This document shows, piece by piece, positions 43,064-53,581 of a stretch of 64,000 nucleotides of DNA. Origin of the DNA: an uncultured Alistipes sp. (GTDB lineage Bacteria; Bacteroidota; Bacteroidia; Bacteroidales; Rikenellaceae); the NCBI GenBank assembly GCA_944321185.1, contig CALUKH010000001.1, positions 118,896 through 182,895 of the forward strand, given 5' to 3'. The notes below the pieces were generated by a model. That model was not told where the DNA came from and did not search any database. It was given only the letters and a program-made list of their open reading frames with translations. Position numbers and translations under genes: made by a program. How positions within the stretch are numbered: the stretch's first letter is position 1; each line of letters begins with the position of its first letter.

Positions 43064-45505
43064 ATGTCGCACGGCCGTTTTGCGCTGCTTGTTTTTGTAT
43101 GGATCCTTCTGCTGCCGAGCCAGCGGAGTGCGGCCCAGCGTCCTCCCGACGACGAATACTACCCCTATGCTGAACGCGAGGAGGAGTCTTCGGTCGTGCT
43201 TCGGACCGATACGACGCTCTTCTACCGGGCCGTGCAAACCCCGTCGGACCTTTACGGACGGGCCGTCGACTTCACGCTTCCGGGAGTGGCCATGCGGCGT
43301 CGCGGCTTGGACTACACCGCCGAACGCACGACCCTCTCGGGGATCGATCTCCCATATCGCTATTTGAGTGTTCTGCGCCTGCTTGGGGCCGAGGAGCTGC
43401 GCAGCGCCGGACTTCAGTCTGCGACGGATCCGCTTGCCGGGCTGGTTTCCCATACCTCGTTTTACTTCCCGACACTTGAACCGGCACAGTCCGATCTGGC
43501 GTCGGCCCGCTTCACCGATCGCAACTATCGTTTCGGAGTGCGGGCTGCCGGATCACGCCGCTTGGGCCGACGATGGATCCTTTCGGTCGGTGCGGACGTG
43601 CGTACGGGGCGTGACATGCATGTCGAAGGGGTCTTCACGAATGCCGTGACGGCCGGCTTCCGACTGGCACGCCCCTCGGGCGAAGAGGGGGAGTGGTCGC
43701 TGCTGGGCATCGTACCGGTTTCGATACGCGGCACACGCCTGTCGACCTCGGAGGAGGCCTTCGCGCTGACGGGCGACCGCCTCTACAATCCGGCGTGGGG
43801 CTTTCAGGACGGTCGGGTGCGCAATTCGCGGGTCCGGCGCGAGACGCTTCCGTTGGGCATCGTTGCCTGGAAGCGTCGCCTTACCGCGGCCACGTCGATC
43901 GATGCGGCCTTCGGTGTGGAGGCCGGGCGGAGCCGTTACAGCATGCTGGGGTGGTACGACGCCCGCACGCCGATGCCCGACAACTACCGCTACCTGCCGA
44001 GCTATACCCACGACCGGGCGACTGAAGAGGCCTGGCGTGCCGGCGATCCCCGCTATACGCAGATCGACTGGGACGAACTGATCCGTCAGAACCGCATGGC
44101 CGACGGTCATGCGGTCTATGCGTTGGAGGACCGCGTCGAGCGGATCTGGGATCTGACGCTGCACGCCCTCTTCGAGACGGATCTCGACGCACGGCTGATA
44201 CTGCGCTACGGCGTGGATCTGCAGCGCGACGACAACCGCAACTACAAGCAGATGCGCGACCTGCTGGGCGCCGGATATATCGTCGACATCGATCAGTTCC
44301 TGGTCGACGACGATACCTATGGCACGCTGTTGCAGAACGATCTGCGCCATCCCGACCGGACGATCCGCCAGGGCGACCGCTTTGGCTACGACTATTCGCT
44401 CACGACGCGTCATGCGCTGCTGTTTTTCCAGGCCGACTACCGTGCGGACCGTTTTCGGGGCGATCTGACGCTGGTGGCGGGGAGTTCGGCCGTGAGCCGC
44501 CGCGGACATTACGAAAAGGAGCTCTTTCCCGGCGCAGAGTCCTGGGGACGGTCGCGGGTGATGCGTTTTGCACCTTACCGTCTGAAGGCTACGGCCGGAT
44601 GGTCCTTCACACCGCGCAACTACGTCGAGGTGTCGCTCCTGGCCGCGGCACGCACGCCCCGGGCCGAGGACCTCTTCTACCAGCCGCTCTACAACAACCG
44701 CACGGTCGATGATCCGACCCTCGAACGGAGCTATGCCGCCGAGGTGGTCTGGCGCCTGACGGGACCGGCGCTGAATCTCGAGGCGACGCTCTTTGCGGCC
44801 CTCACGCTCGACGGCGTGGAGACGCGCCGCTATTACGACGACCTGTCGTACGTCTATTGCGACATGGCCGTTACGGGGATCGGTATCGGTTCCTGCGGGG
44901 TGGAGGCGGCGGCCGGCGTGCGCCTGTCGGATCGCTGGAGGCTGACGCTTGCGGCCTCGGCGGGGCGCTATCGTTACGTGCGGGATCCGCGGGTGACGGT
45001 GCTCTCCGACGTGGACAATGCGGCAATCGACCGTAGTTCGGTGAGCCGCATGGGTGGTTGCGAGGTGGGTGGCGCCCCGCAATGGACCGCCTCGGCCGAA
45101 GCCTCGTGGTTCGGGCGCAACGGGTGGAGCCTGCATGCTTCGGCGGGCTGTGCCGGACGTCGTTTCGTCGAGCCGATGCCGCTGCGGCGCACGGACCGGC
45201 TGGCCGGGCAGGCCGGCATCACGGCCGAGGCCTTCGAGGCCTTCACCCGTCAGGAGCGCCTGCCGGATGCCTTCACGATTGATGCTTCGTTGTTCAAGAG
45301 CTTCTGGTTCGAAGACTCGCGCCTGACGCTGGGCGTGCTGCTCAAGAATCTGACGGGCAGCGCCGATACGCCCTACAACGGTTACGAATCGTTGCGGGTA
45401 CGGCGGCTCCAGGCTGGTGATGCGACCGCCTACGTGCCGCAGGCCACGCGTTACAGCTATCTGCTCCCGCGATCGTTCTACCTTACGGTTTCGTATCGTT
45501 TCTGA
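43064..45505 (+). CDS. TonB-dependent-receptor-like outer-membrane barrel
   Basis: An 813-residue protein with a signal peptide (about 1-24). The C-terminal half has the repeated aromatic strands and final YLLPRSFYLTVSYRF of a TonB-dependent receptor, including NYVEVSLLAAARTPRAEDLFYQPLYNNR. The N-terminal region is short: no carboxypeptidase-D-like domain. Only a plug-like remnant remains (GVAMRRRGLDYTAERTTLSGIDL), where normal plugs read RG...xxxxVDGV. There is no SusD partner or TonB-box that I can point to. The ligand is unknown and it may work without TonB. Monocistronic. Confidence 0.72.
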   Translation: MSHGRFALLVFVWILLLPSQRSAAQRPPDDEYYPYAEREEESSVVLRTDTTLFYRAVQTPSDLYGRAVDFTLPGVAMRRRGLDYTAERTTLSGIDLPYRYLSVLRLLGAEELRSAGLQSATDPLAGLVSHTSFYFPTLEPAQSDLASARFTDRNYRFGVRAAGSRRLGRRWILSVGADVRTGRDMHVEGVFTNAVTAGFRLARPSGEEGEWSLLGIVPVSIRGTRLSTSEEAFALTGDRLYNPAWGFQDGRVRNSRVRRETLPLGIVAWKRRLTAATSIDAAFGVEAGRSRYSMLGWYDARTPMPDNYRYLPSYTHDRATEEAWRAGDPRYTQIDWDELIRQNRMADGHAVYALEDRVERIWDLTLHALFETDLDARLILRYGVDLQRDDNRNYKQMRDLLGAGYIVDIDQFLVDDDTYGTLLQNDLRHPDRTIRQGDRFGYDYSLTTRHALLFFQADYRADRFRGDLTLVAGSSAVSRRGHYEKELFPGAESWGRSRVMRFAPYRLKATAGWSFTPRNYVEVSLLAAARTPRAEDLFYQPLYNNRTVDDPTLERSYAAEVVWRLTGPALNLEATLFAALTLDGVETRRYYDDLSYVYCDMAVTGIGIGSCGVEAAAGVRLSDRWRLTLAASAGRYRYVRDPRVTVLSDVDNAAIDRSSVSRMGGCEVGGAPQWTASAEASWFGRNGWSLHASAGCAGRRFVEPMPLRRTDRLAGQAGITAEAFEAFTRQERLPDAFTIDASLFKSFWFEDSRLTLGVLLKNLTGSADTPYNGYESLRVRRLQAGDATAYVPQATRYSYLLPRSFYLTVSYRF

Positions 45506-45593
45506 GAGATCGTGAAAAATCGGGCGGAAAATTTTGGGATTTGCTGACGATTTCGTATTTTGAAAGGCGAAAACCTTAAAACTTCAACCCACC

Positions 45594-46700
45594 ATGATTG
45601 TCGGTATTCCAAAAGAGATCAAGAACAACGAGAACCGCGTTGCTCTGACCCCCGCGGGCGCCCAGGAGCTCGTCAAACGGGGACACAAGGTGTATGTGCA
45701 GGCCTCGGCCGGCGTGAACAGCGGATTTTCGGATGCGGCCTATACGGCCGTCGGAGCCGAAATTCTGTCCACGATCGAGGAGATCTACGCTGTGGCGGAG
45801 ATGATCGTCAAGGTCAAGGAGCCGATCGCACCGGAGTATAAGCTCGTTCGTCGCGACCAGTTGGTCTTCACCTATTTCCATTTTGCGAGCAGCGAGGCGC
45901 TGACCCACGCCATGATCGACAGCGGAGCCGTTTGCTGCGCCTACGAGACGGTCGAACGGGCCGATCGTTCGCTGCCGCTGCTGATCCCCATGTCGGAGGT
46001 TGCCGGGCGCATGGCCACTCAGGAGGGACTCTATTTTCTGGAACGACCGCGTGGTGGCAAGGGTATCCTGCTGGGCGGTGTGCCGGGCGTGAAGCCGGCG
46101 AAGGTCTTCGTTATCGGCGGAGGCGTGGTCGGTACGGCGGCGGCACGCACGGCGGCCGGAACGGGTGCCGACGTGACGATCTGCGACATTTCGCTGCCGC
46201 GTCTGACCTACCTGGCCGACGTGATGCCGAAGAATGTCAAGACGCTCATGTCGTCGGAGTACAACATCCGAGAGGAGTTGAAGCAGGCCGATCTGGTGAT
46301 CGGATCGGTGCTGATCCCGGGGGCCAAGGCTCCGAAGCTCGTCACGCGCGAGATGCTGAAACTCATGGAGCCGGGCACGGTGATGGTCGACGTGGCCATC
46401 GATCAGGGCGGCTGCTTCGAGACGTCACATCCGACCACGCACGAGGATCCGGTCTACTACGTCGACGGCATTCTGCACTATTGCGTGGCCAACATTCCGG
46501 GAGCTGTTCCGCGTACGTCGACCCTGGCACTGACCAACGCAACGCTTCCCTATGTGCTGCAACTGGCCGACAAGGGGTGGCAGCGAGCGGCACGTGAGAA
46601 TGCGGAGCTGGCGCTGGGCCTGAATGTCGTGGCGGGAAAGGTGGTCTACGGCCCCGTGGCCGAGGCCTGGGGGCTTCCCTGTGAGCCGCTGACTCTGTGA
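45594..46700 (+). CDS. ald: Alanine dehydrogenase
   Basis: NAD-dependent interconversion of alanine with pyruvate and ammonia, 368 residues. The substrate site is given by the [20 protein letters not shown] start, Lys75 (IVKVKEP) and His96 (TYFHFASS). The Rossmann motif is [19 protein letters not shown] (about 170-188), followed by [14 protein letters not shown]. All catalytic landmarks are present and the length is normal. A weak TATTTTG box lies about 40 bases upstream. Terminator at 46788. The enzyme links ammonia and pyruvate pools; its place next to the leucine operon may be coincidental. Confidence 0.95.
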   Translation: MIVGIPKEIKNNENRVALTPAGAQELVKRGHKVYVQASAGVNSGFSDAAYTAVGAEILSTIEEIYAVAEMIVKVKEPIAPEYKLVRRDQLVFTYFHFASSEALTHAMIDSGAVCCAYETVERADRSLPLLIPMSEVAGRMATQEGLYFLERPRGGKGILLGGVPGVKPAKVFVIGGGVVGTAAARTAAGTGADVTICDISLPRLTYLADVMPKNVKTLMSSEYNIREELKQADLVIGSVLIPGAKAPKLVTREMLKLMEPGTVMVDVAIDQGGCFETSHPTTHEDPVYYVDGILHYCVANIPGAVPRTSTLALTNATLPYVLQLADKGWQRAARENAELALGLNVVAGKVVYGPVAEAWGLPCEPLTL

Positions 46701-46787
46701 GTGGGCAGACCTTTTGACCGATCTGCATCCGATCCGCAAGCCGGGGCTGGTGTGTCGGATCCGGACGCAGATCCGGAAAACAGATGC

Positions 46788-46820
46788 CGGGCGATCCTTG
46801 AACGGGTCGCCCGTTTTTTT
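46788..46820 (+). terminator. Terminator of ald
   Basis: The arms at 46788-46797 and 46804-46813 (10 bp, one T-G pair) are followed by seven T bases. Confidence 0.88.
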
Positions 46821-46880
46821 CGGGGTGCGGCTGACCGGCCGTTTGCGCAGGACAATAAATCGATATTTTGCCGTTTTGTT

Positions 46881-46910
46881 TTTGAAAATCTTAAAAAATG
46901 ATTATATTTG
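46881..46910 (+). promoter_or_regulatory. Promoter of the leucine operon
   Basis: TTTG (46881-46884), 18 bases, then TATATTTG (46903-46910), a full match. Transcription should begin near 46917, about 200 bases before leuA. Confidence 0.78.
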
Positions 46911-46916
46911 CCAAAG

Positions 46917-47119
46917 AGCGAGCAGGTTATGAGATGTCGAGAATTTCGATGTGATAGGACTGACGGCCTGTTTGGGAGATGAGATACGATAAATAGTCCG
47001 TTTTTGCTTACAATCCGTAAGCAAAGGACCGGAAAATAGTTGAACGGTGGCGTTCGCCGCACGGGTTCGTGGGGCTGCGTCACTGAAATTTTTACCCTTT
47101 AATAAACGAAGTTTCGAGT
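46917..47119 (+). promoter_or_regulatory. Long leader of the leucine operon
   Basis: This untranslated stretch of about 200 bases carries a hairpin at 46996-47029 (TTGCTTAC/GTAAGCAA plus GTCC/GGAC). A second weaker fold lies at 47042-47067, followed by AAATTTTTACCCTTT just before leuA. Short frames at 46929 (17 codons) and 46934 (6 codons) are not leucine-rich, so classical leader-peptide attenuation is not supported. The layout still suggests a regulated leader. Confidence 0.45.
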
Positions 47120-48637
47120 ATGAGTGAGAGACTGTACATTTTCGACACGACTCTTCGCGACGGGGAACAGGTTCCCGGTTGCCAGTTGAACACCACGGAG
47201 AAAATCGAGGTTGCCAAGCTATTGGAAGCACTTGGCGTGGACATCATCGAGGCGGGGTTTCCGATTTCGAGCCCCGGCGACTTCAACTCGGTGCTTGAAA
47301 TTTCGAAGGCGGTATCCGAGCCGACGATCTGCGCCCTGACGCGTGCCGTCGAGAAGGATATTGACGTGGCGGCCGACGCTCTGCGGCTGGCCCGCCGCAA
47401 GCGCATCCATACGGGCATCGGCGTTTCGCCGCAGCACATCTACGACAAGCTGCGTTCGACACCCGAGCGGATCCTCGAACGGGCCATTGCGGCGGTGAAG
47501 TATGCCAAACGCTATGTCGAGGATGTGGAGTTCTACGCCGAGGACGCCGGTCGGGCCGATACGGAGTACCTGGCGCGGGTCGTTGAGGCGGTGATCGCCG
47601 CCGGGGCCACCGTGGTCAACATCCCCGATACGACGGGCTACTGCCTCCCGAACGAATACGGCGCCAAGATCAAATACCTGATGGACCACGTGCCGAATAT
47701 CGACCGGGCGATTCTCTCGACCCACTGCCACAACGATCTGGGCATGGCGACGGCCAATACGCTGAGCGGCATCCTGAACGGTGCGCGACAGGCCGAGGTG
47801 ACGATCAACGGCATCGGCGAACGGGCCGGCAACACGTCGCTCGAGGAGGTGGTCATGACGCTCCGCTGCCACAAGGACGTGGCCATCGACACGGGGATCC
47901 GCACGCAGCTCATCACGAAGGCTTCGCACCTGGTTTCGAGCCTGATGAACATGCCCGTGCAGCCGAACAAGGCGATCGTCGGGCGGAATGCCTTTGCTCA
48001 CTCGTCGGGTATCCACCAGGACGGCGTGCTGAAGGATCGCCAGACCTACGAGATTATCGACCCGCACGACATCGGACTGAACGAATCGGTCATTGCGCTG
48101 ACGGCCCGCAGCGGCCGTGCGGCACTGGTTCATCGCCTCGAACTGCTCGGTTACGACCTCACGCAACAGGAGCTGGATGCCACCTACGAGAAGTTCCTGG
48201 CGCTGGCCGACAAGAAGAAGGAGATCCACGACTACGACCTGTTGTACCTGGTGGGCGACATCGACCGGATGAAGCAGCAGTCCATCGCGCTGAAGTTCCT
48301 GCAGGTGACCACCGGCACGCTGGTTCCGACGGCTACCGTGGTGCTGAAGTTCGGCGACCACGAGCGGATGGCCCTTGCCACGGGCAACGGACCTGTGGAT
48401 GCAGCCGTCTCGGCGATCAAGAAGCTCATCAACGAGAAGGTCGTGCTGTCGGAGTTCCTGATGCAGGCCATCACGCGGGGTTCGAACGACGTGGGACGCG
48501 TCCACGTGCAGGTGGAGTGCGGTTCGCGCACGGTCCACGGCTTCGCCGCTCACACCGATACGACGCGGGCATCGGTCGAGGCGTTCCTCGACGCGCTGCG
48601 CGCCCTGAACGTTACGGAACGCAAAGAGGAGGAGTAA
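47120..48637 (+). CDS. leuA: 2-isopropylmalate synthase
   Basis: Condenses acetyl-CoA with 2-oxoisovalerate, the first committed step of leucine synthesis. The 505-residue protein shows the DRE-TIM start [13 protein letters not shown], the metal site [33 protein letters not shown] and the C-terminal LeuA dimer domain for leucine feedback (about 390-500). Normal length. First gene of leuA-leuC-leuD-leuA2-leuB; leuC starts 1 base after its stop codon, indicating coupled translation. Confidence 0.95.
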   Translation: MSERLYIFDTTLRDGEQVPGCQLNTTEKIEVAKLLEALGVDIIEAGFPISSPGDFNSVLEISKAVSEPTICALTRAVEKDIDVAADALRLARRKRIHTGIGVSPQHIYDKLRSTPERILERAIAAVKYAKRYVEDVEFYAEDAGRADTEYLARVVEAVIAAGATVVNIPDTTGYCLPNEYGAKIKYLMDHVPNIDRAILSTHCHNDLGMATANTLSGILNGARQAEVTINGIGERAGNTSLEEVVMTLRCHKDVAIDTGIRTQLITKASHLVSSLMNMPVQPNKAIVGRNAFAHSSGIHQDGVLKDRQTYEIIDPHDIGLNESVIALTARSGRAALVHRLELLGYDLTQQELDATYEKFLALADKKKEIHDYDLLYLVGDIDRMKQQSIALKFLQVTTGTLVPTATVVLKFGDHERMALATGNGPVDAAVSAIKKLINEKVVLSEFLMQAITRGSNDVGRVHVQVECGSRTVHGFAAHTDTTRASVEAFLDALRALNVTERKEEE

Positions 48638-48638
48638 C

Positions 48639-50021
48639 ATGGGAAAGACACTTTTGGACAAGATCTGGGATGCGCACACGGTGCGTGTCGAGGAGGGGGG
48701 ACGCTGCGTCCTCTACATCGATCGGCAGTATATCCACGAGGTGACCTCGCCGGTGGCCTTTGCGGGGCTGGCGCGCCGCGGAATCGGCGTGGCGCGGCCG
48801 TCGCAGATCACGGCAACGGCCGACCACAACATCCCGACCGTCAACCAGCACCTGCCGATCGAGGAGCCCGAATCGCGGCGTCAGGTGGCCGCCCTGGCCG
48901 AGAACTGCGCCCGGTATGGCATCGAACACTTCGGCGTGGGGAATCCGCGCCAGGGTATCGTCCATATCATCGGCCCGGAGCTGGGCTTCACGCAGCCGGG
49001 CATGACGATCGTCTGCGGCGACAGCCACACCTCGACCCACGGGGCTCTGGGTGCCGTGGCCTTCGGAGTGGGAACCTCAGAGGTGGAGATGGTCTTCGCG
49101 AGCCAGTGCATCCTGCAGACCAAGCCCCGCACGATGCGTATTACGGTCGACGGAGCGCTTCGGCCGGGCGTCGAGGCCAAGGATGTGATTCTCTACATCA
49201 TTTCGAAGATCAGCGCCTCGGGCGGTACGGGCCATTTCATCGAATTTGCCGGCTCGACGATCCGTTCGCTCTCGATGGAGGGGCGCATGACGGTCTGCAA
49301 CATGAGCATCGAATGCGGGGCTCGGGGCGGCATGATCGCCCCCGACGAGAAGACGTTCGAATATCTGCGCGGACGCGAACGGGTGCCGCAGGGGGCAGCC
49401 TTCGACGAAGCCGTGGCGCGGTGGCGCGAGCTGTACAGCGATCCCGATGCCGTGTTTGACAAGGAGTATCACTTCGATGCGGCGGACATCGCCCCGATGA
49501 TCACCTACGGCACGAATCCCGGCATGGGCATGGCCATCGACGCCTCGATCCCGACGGATGCCGATCCGAAAGCGCTGGAGTACATGGGCTTCCGGCCGGG
49601 CGAACGGCTGCTGGGCCATCCGGTCGACTATGTCTTCGTCGGGAGCTGCACGAACGGACGGATCGAGGATCTGCGCCGCTTCGCCCGGCTGGTCGAGGGA
49701 CGGCACAAGGTCGACGGCGTTACGGCCTGGATCGTCCCCGGATCGAAGGGGGTCGAAGCGGCGGCGCGTGCCGAGGGGCTGGACCGCATCCTCTCGGCGG
49801 CGGGCTTCGAACTGCGTCAGCCGGGCTGCTCGGCCTGCCTGGCGATGAATGCCGACAAGATTCCGGCCGGGAAATACAGCGTTTCGACCTCGAACCGCAA
49901 CTTCGAGGGGCGTCAGGGTCCCGGTGCGCGGACGATGCTGGCCGGGGTGGCCGTAGCGGCTGCCGCCGCCGTCACGGGACGCATCGCCGACCCGCGCGAA
50001 GTCTTCGGAATCAAGGATTGA
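48639..50021 (+). CDS. leuC: 3-isopropylmalate dehydratase large subunit
   Basis: Iron-sulfur subunit that, with LeuD, isomerises 2- to 3-isopropylmalate. The 460 residues contain the [4Fe-4S] ligands in FVGSCTNGR and GCSACLAMN, plus [22 protein letters not shown]. Length normal for the bacterial form. Aconitase-family LeuCD enzymes can also isomerise citramalate, which matters because a second LeuA-like gene follows in the operon. Confidence 0.96.
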   Translation: MGKTLLDKIWDAHTVRVEEGGRCVLYIDRQYIHEVTSPVAFAGLARRGIGVARPSQITATADHNIPTVNQHLPIEEPESRRQVAALAENCARYGIEHFGVGNPRQGIVHIIGPELGFTQPGMTIVCGDSHTSTHGALGAVAFGVGTSEVEMVFASQCILQTKPRTMRITVDGALRPGVEAKDVILYIISKISASGGTGHFIEFAGSTIRSLSMEGRMTVCNMSIECGARGGMIAPDEKTFEYLRGRERVPQGAAFDEAVARWRELYSDPDAVFDKEYHFDAADIAPMITYGTNPGMGMAIDASIPTDADPKALEYMGFRPGERLLGHPVDYVFVGSCTNGRIEDLRRFARLVEGRHKVDGVTAWIVPGSKGVEAAARAEGLDRILSAAGFELRQPGCSACLAMNADKIPAGKYSVSTSNRNFEGRQGPGARTMLAGVAVAAAAAVTGRIADPREVFGIKD

Positions 50022-50041
50022 AAATCGAAAAAACTATCGTC

Positions 50042-50638
50042 ATGTCCATACCCAAATTCGAAACATTCACCTCGGGGGCGGTGCCCGTCGAGGTGGAGAA
50101 CATAGATACCGACCAGATCATTCCGGCGCGCTTCCTGAAGGCCACCGAGCGCAAGGGATTCGGCGAGAACCTCTTCCGCGACTGGCGTTACGACGCTTCG
50201 GGGAAGCCCGTGGCCGCGTTCCCGCTCAACGATCCGCGCTACGGCGGACAGATCCTCGTGGCGGGACGCAACTTCGGCTGCGGAAGTTCGCGCGAACATG
50301 CCGCCTGGGCCCTGGCCGACTACGGCTTCCGGGTGGTGGTGTCGAGCTTCTTCGCGGACATCTTCCGCAACAATGCGCTGAACAACGGCCTGCTGCCGGT
50401 GCGCGTCGAGGAGGATTTACTGCAGCGGATCTTTGCCGCGATTCGTCGCGATCCGCAGGCTCAGTTTACGGTCGACCTCGACCATCAGCGCTTCACGATC
50501 GAGGCGAGCGGCGAGAGCTCTCCGTTCGAGATCGACGCCTACAAGAAACGCTGCCTGCAGAACGGTTACGATGATGAGGATTACCTGCGAAGCCTTGCGG
50601 CGGAGATCGAGGCCTTCGAAAAACGGGCGGCTGAATGA
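50042..50638 (+). CDS. leuD: 3-isopropylmalate dehydratase small subunit
   Basis: The 198-residue partner of LeuC forming the swivelling domain that closes the active site. It has [14 protein letters not shown] and [20 protein letters not shown], the family signatures. I use ATG 50042; a TTG at 50018 overlapping the leuC stop codon would add eight atypical residues. The stop codon overlaps the next gene's start by 4 bases (ATGA at 50635-50638). Confidence 0.95.
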   Translation: MSIPKFETFTSGAVPVEVENIDTDQIIPARFLKATERKGFGENLFRDWRYDASGKPVAAFPLNDPRYGGQILVAGRNFGCGSSREHAAWALADYGFRVVVSSFFADIFRNNALNNGLLPVRVEEDLLQRIFAAIRRDPQAQFTVDLDHQRFTIEASGESSPFEIDAYKKRCLQNGYDDEDYLRSLAAEIEAFEKRAAE

Positions 50639-52209
50639 CGGGCGCGACGTACAGTGGGGTGGAGATTCTCGATACGACGCTCCGTGACGGCGAACAGACC
50701 TCGGGCGTGTCGTTCAACGCCCGGGAGAAGCTCTCCATTGCGCGTCTGTTGCTCGAGGAGCTCCACGTCAACCGGATCGAAATCGCCTCGGCGCGCGTCT
50801 CGCACGGCGAAGAGGAGGCCGTGCGGGCCATTACGCAATGGGCTCGCGAACGGGGCCATCTGGACCGCATCGAGGCGCTGGGATTCATCGACGGAGGCGT
50901 TTCGGTCGATTGGCTGTGGCGGGCGGGCTGCCGGGTGGTGAACCTGCTGGCCAAGGGGTCGCGGCGTCATTGCGAGGAGCAGCTGCGCCGTACGCCCGCC
51001 CAACATCTGGACGATGTACGGGCCGAGATCCTGCGGGCCGCCGAACGGGGCATGCGCGTGAATCTCTACCTGGAGGACTGGTCGAACGGCATGCAGCACT
51101 CGCCGGACTACGTTTGGGCGATGCTCGACGGCCTGGAGGGGCTTCCCGTCGAGCGATTTCTGTGCCCCGATACGCTGGGGATTCTGGATCCCTGGGCTAC
51201 GGAGCGCTTCTGCCGGGAGATGGTGACGCGTTATCCGACGCGGCGTTTCGACTTCCACGCCCACAACGATTACGATCTGGCCGTGGCCAATACGGCGGCT
51301 GCGGTACGGGCGGGCTTCGGCGGCGTCCACGTGACGATCAACGGGCTGGGCGAACGGGCCGGCAATGCGCCGCTGTCGAGTACCGTGGCGGTGTTGCACG
51401 ACCGGCTGGGCTGCCGCACGGCGATCGACGAATCGAAGATCTATCGTGTGAGCCGTACGGTCGAATCCTACACCGGTGTGCGTATTCCGGCGAACCGTCC
51501 GATTGTCGGGGCGAGCGTCTTCACGCAGTGTGCGGGGGTACACGCCGACGGAGACAACAAGAACGGCCTGTATTTCAATGATCTGCTGCCCGAACGCTTC
51601 GGCCGGGTGCGCGAATATGCCCTGGGCAAGACCTCCGGCAAGGCCAACATCCTGAAGAACCTCGAGCGGCTGGGCATCGATCTGGACGAGACGGCCATGC
51701 GCAAGGTGACCGAGCGGGTGGTGGAACTGAGCGACAAGAAGGAGCTGGTGACGCTGGACGACCTGCCGTACATCATTGCCGACGTGTTGCGCTACGACCA
51801 GGCGGATGCCCCGGTGCGGATTCTGAACTACAGCCTCTCGCTGGCACAGGGTTTGCGACCCGTAGCAACGCTGCGCATCGAGATCCACGGCGAGCAGTAC
51901 GAACAGACGTCGGCCGGCGACGGACAGTACGACGCCTTCATGCGGGCGTTGCGGCAGATCTACCGCGAACAGCTGGGACGGCGCTTTCCGATGCTTGTCG
52001 ATTATGCGGTCTCGATCCCGCCGGGCGGGCGGACGGATGCCTTCGTGCAGACGATCATCACGTGGGAGGCCGACGGACGCACGTTCCGGACCCACGGCCT
52101 GGATGCCGACCAGACCGAAGCGGCCATCAAGGCGACGATCAAAATGTTGAACATCATAGAAACCAATCCTACGAATCATGGAAATCAGGATAGCACTGCT
52201 GCCCGGTGA
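50635..52209 (+). CDS. Second LeuA-type enzyme (possible citramalate synthase)
   Basis: A 524-residue DRE-TIM metallolyase-like acyltransferase of the isopropylmalate / citramalate / homocitrate synthase family. It has [21 protein letters not shown] (split around Gly), the metal site [30 protein letters not shown] and a complete C-terminal LeuA dimer domain (about 400-515). It differs clearly from LeuA in the same operon (HAHNDYDLA for HCHNDLGMA), so substrate use probably differs. Citramalate synthase (acetyl-CoA plus pyruvate) is the likeliest alternative, because LeuCD and LeuB can process citramalate to 2-oxobutyrate for isoleucine. That is inference. It overlaps leuB by 32 bases. Confidence 0.85.
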   Translation: MTGATYSGVEILDTTLRDGEQTSGVSFNAREKLSIARLLLEELHVNRIEIASARVSHGEEEAVRAITQWARERGHLDRIEALGFIDGGVSVDWLWRAGCRVVNLLAKGSRRHCEEQLRRTPAQHLDDVRAEILRAAERGMRVNLYLEDWSNGMQHSPDYVWAMLDGLEGLPVERFLCPDTLGILDPWATERFCREMVTRYPTRRFDFHAHNDYDLAVANTAAAVRAGFGGVHVTINGLGERAGNAPLSSTVAVLHDRLGCRTAIDESKIYRVSRTVESYTGVRIPANRPIVGASVFTQCAGVHADGDNKNGLYFNDLLPERFGRVREYALGKTSGKANILKNLERLGIDLDETAMRKVTERVVELSDKKELVTLDDLPYIIADVLRYDQADAPVRILNYSLSLAQGLRPVATLRIEIHGEQYEQTSAGDGQYDAFMRALRQIYREQLGRRFPMLVDYAVSIPPGGRTDAFVQTIITWEADGRTFRTHGLDADQTEAAIKATIKMLNIIETNPTNHGNQDSTAAR

Positions 52210-53239
52210 CGGTATCGGGCCTGAAATCATTACGGAAGCCGTGAAGGTGCTCGATCGCGTGGCGACGCGCTTCGGCCACCGGATCATCTATACGCGGGCG
52301 CTGGTGGGTGCCGCGGCGATCGATGCCACGGGGGATCCCTACCCGGAGGAGACCCACCGCATCTGCCAGTCGTCGGATGCCGTTCTGTTCGGCGCCATCG
52401 GCGACCCGAAGTACGACAACGATCCCACGTCGAAGGTCCGTCCCGAACAGGGGTTGCTGCGCATGCGCAAGTCGCTGGGGCTGTTTGCCAATCTGCGTCC
52501 GGTGTCGCTGTTCGAGGCGCTGACGGACCGTTCGCCGCTGCGGCCCGAGGTGGTGCGGGGTACGGACTTCATCTGTGTGCGCGAATTGACGGGTGGCATC
52601 TACTTCGGGCGTCCGCAGGGGCGTGACGAGGGTGGAAGCCGGGCCTTCGATACCTGTACCTACACCGTCGGAGAGATCGACCGCGTGCTGCAGGTGGCCT
52701 TCCGGCTGGCGATGACGCGGCGCCGGCATCTGACGGTCGTCGACAAGGCCAACGTGCTGGAGACCTCGCGGTTGTGGCGTGAACGGGCCCAGCTCATGGC
52801 GGCGCAATACCCCGAGGTGACGGTCGAGTACATGTTCGTCGACAATGCGGCGATGCAGATCATCCGCCAGCCTACGCACTTCGACGTCATCGTCACCGAA
52901 AACATGTTCGGCGACATCCTGACCGACGAGGCCAGTGTCATCAGCGGATCGCTGGGCATGCTCTCCTCGGCCAGCGTCGGGGCCGAGGTGGCGTTGTTCG
53001 AACCGATCCACGGCTCCTATCCGCAGGCTGCCGGGCGGAACATCGCCAACCCGATGGCGACGATCCTTTCGGCGGCCATGCTGCTCGAACATCTGGGGCT
53101 TGAGGCCGAAGGACGAGCCGTTCGCGAGGCGGTCAATACGGCCCTTGCGGCGGGCGTCGTGACCGAGGATCTGGTTCGCGAGGGCGGGCGCAGCTATTCG
53201 ACCTCGGAGGTGGGCGACTACGTCGCGGCCCACGTCTGA
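52178..53239 (+). CDS. leuB: 3-isopropylmalate dehydrogenase
   Basis: NAD-dependent oxidative decarboxylation of 3-isopropylmalate to 2-oxoisocaproate, 353 residues. It shows [36 protein letters not shown], the catalytic ELTGGIYFG (Tyr) and DKANVLETSRLWR (Lys), and FEPIHGSYPQAAG with the NAD site. Normal length. The start lies inside the preceding gene. The last codons (AAHV, stop) coincide with the first copy of the tandem repeat that continues downstream. Confidence 0.96.
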   Translation: MEIRIALLPGDGIGPEIITEAVKVLDRVATRFGHRIIYTRALVGAAAIDATGDPYPEETHRICQSSDAVLFGAIGDPKYDNDPTSKVRPEQGLLRMRKSLGLFANLRPVSLFEALTDRSPLRPEVVRGTDFICVRELTGGIYFGRPQGRDEGGSRAFDTCTYTVGEIDRVLQVAFRLAMTRRRHLTVVDKANVLETSRLWRERAQLMAAQYPEVTVEYMFVDNAAMQIIRQPTHFDVIVTENMFGDILTDEASVISGSLGMLSSASVGAEVALFEPIHGSYPQAAGRNIANPMATILSAAMLLEHLGLEAEGRAVREAVNTALAAGVVTEDLVREGGRSYSTSEVGDYVAAHV

Positions 53240-53357
53240 AGGGGCCGGAAGCCTCGCATCGGGCGGCCCCGCATCGGGCGGCCCCACGTCTGAAGAGGCC
53301 GGGGAGCTTCGTATCTGGCGGCCCCACGTCTGAAGGGCCAGGAGCTTCGCATCTGGC
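53227..53357. repeat. Tandem repeat beginning at the leuB stop codon
   Basis: Copies of a 38-40-bp unit (GGCCCCACGTCTGAAG...) start at 53227, 53280 and 53320, with a 15-base partial duplication (53265-53279) between the first two. A degenerate fourth copy runs to about 53418. The TGA stop of leuB lies inside copy 1. The repeat, the terminator and the obgE promoter account for the 342-base gap; no gene is present in it. Confidence 0.8.
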
Positions 53358-53470
53358 GGCCCCATTTCTGAGGGGAGTGGGCTCGGGAAGCACACATCTG
53401 GGTGCTTCGTATCCGGGCTCCGTCCACGCGGGTGAGACCTTTGCATACCATTTGAAAATCGACCCCTTGT

Positions 53471-53498
53471 GCAGACCGTTTTCGCGGTCTGCATTTTT
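53471..53498 (+). terminator. Terminator of the leucine operon
   Basis: The arms GCAGACCG (53471-53478) and CGGTCTGC (53485-53492) are followed by ATTTTTT. Confidence 0.88.
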
Positions 53499-53503
53499 TG
53501 TAC

Positions 53504-53511
53504 TATCTTTG
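53504..53511 (+). promoter_or_regulatory. -7 box of obgE
   Basis: TATCTTTG lies 70 bases before the obgE ATG, directly after the leucine terminator. No -33 TTTG at the usual distance. Confidence 0.5.
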
Positions 53512-53581
53512 CAGGCGAATTCACATCCGGAACCGACATCCGGGGCTCCGGGAGTTGTGAAACCCTTTAAACACGCAGCGT

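Noticed and set aside
46929..46982. Leucine leader peptide for attenuation
   Set aside because: The 17-codon frame contains one leucine and is rich in Arg and Cys; it does not fit ribosome-stalling control by leucine.
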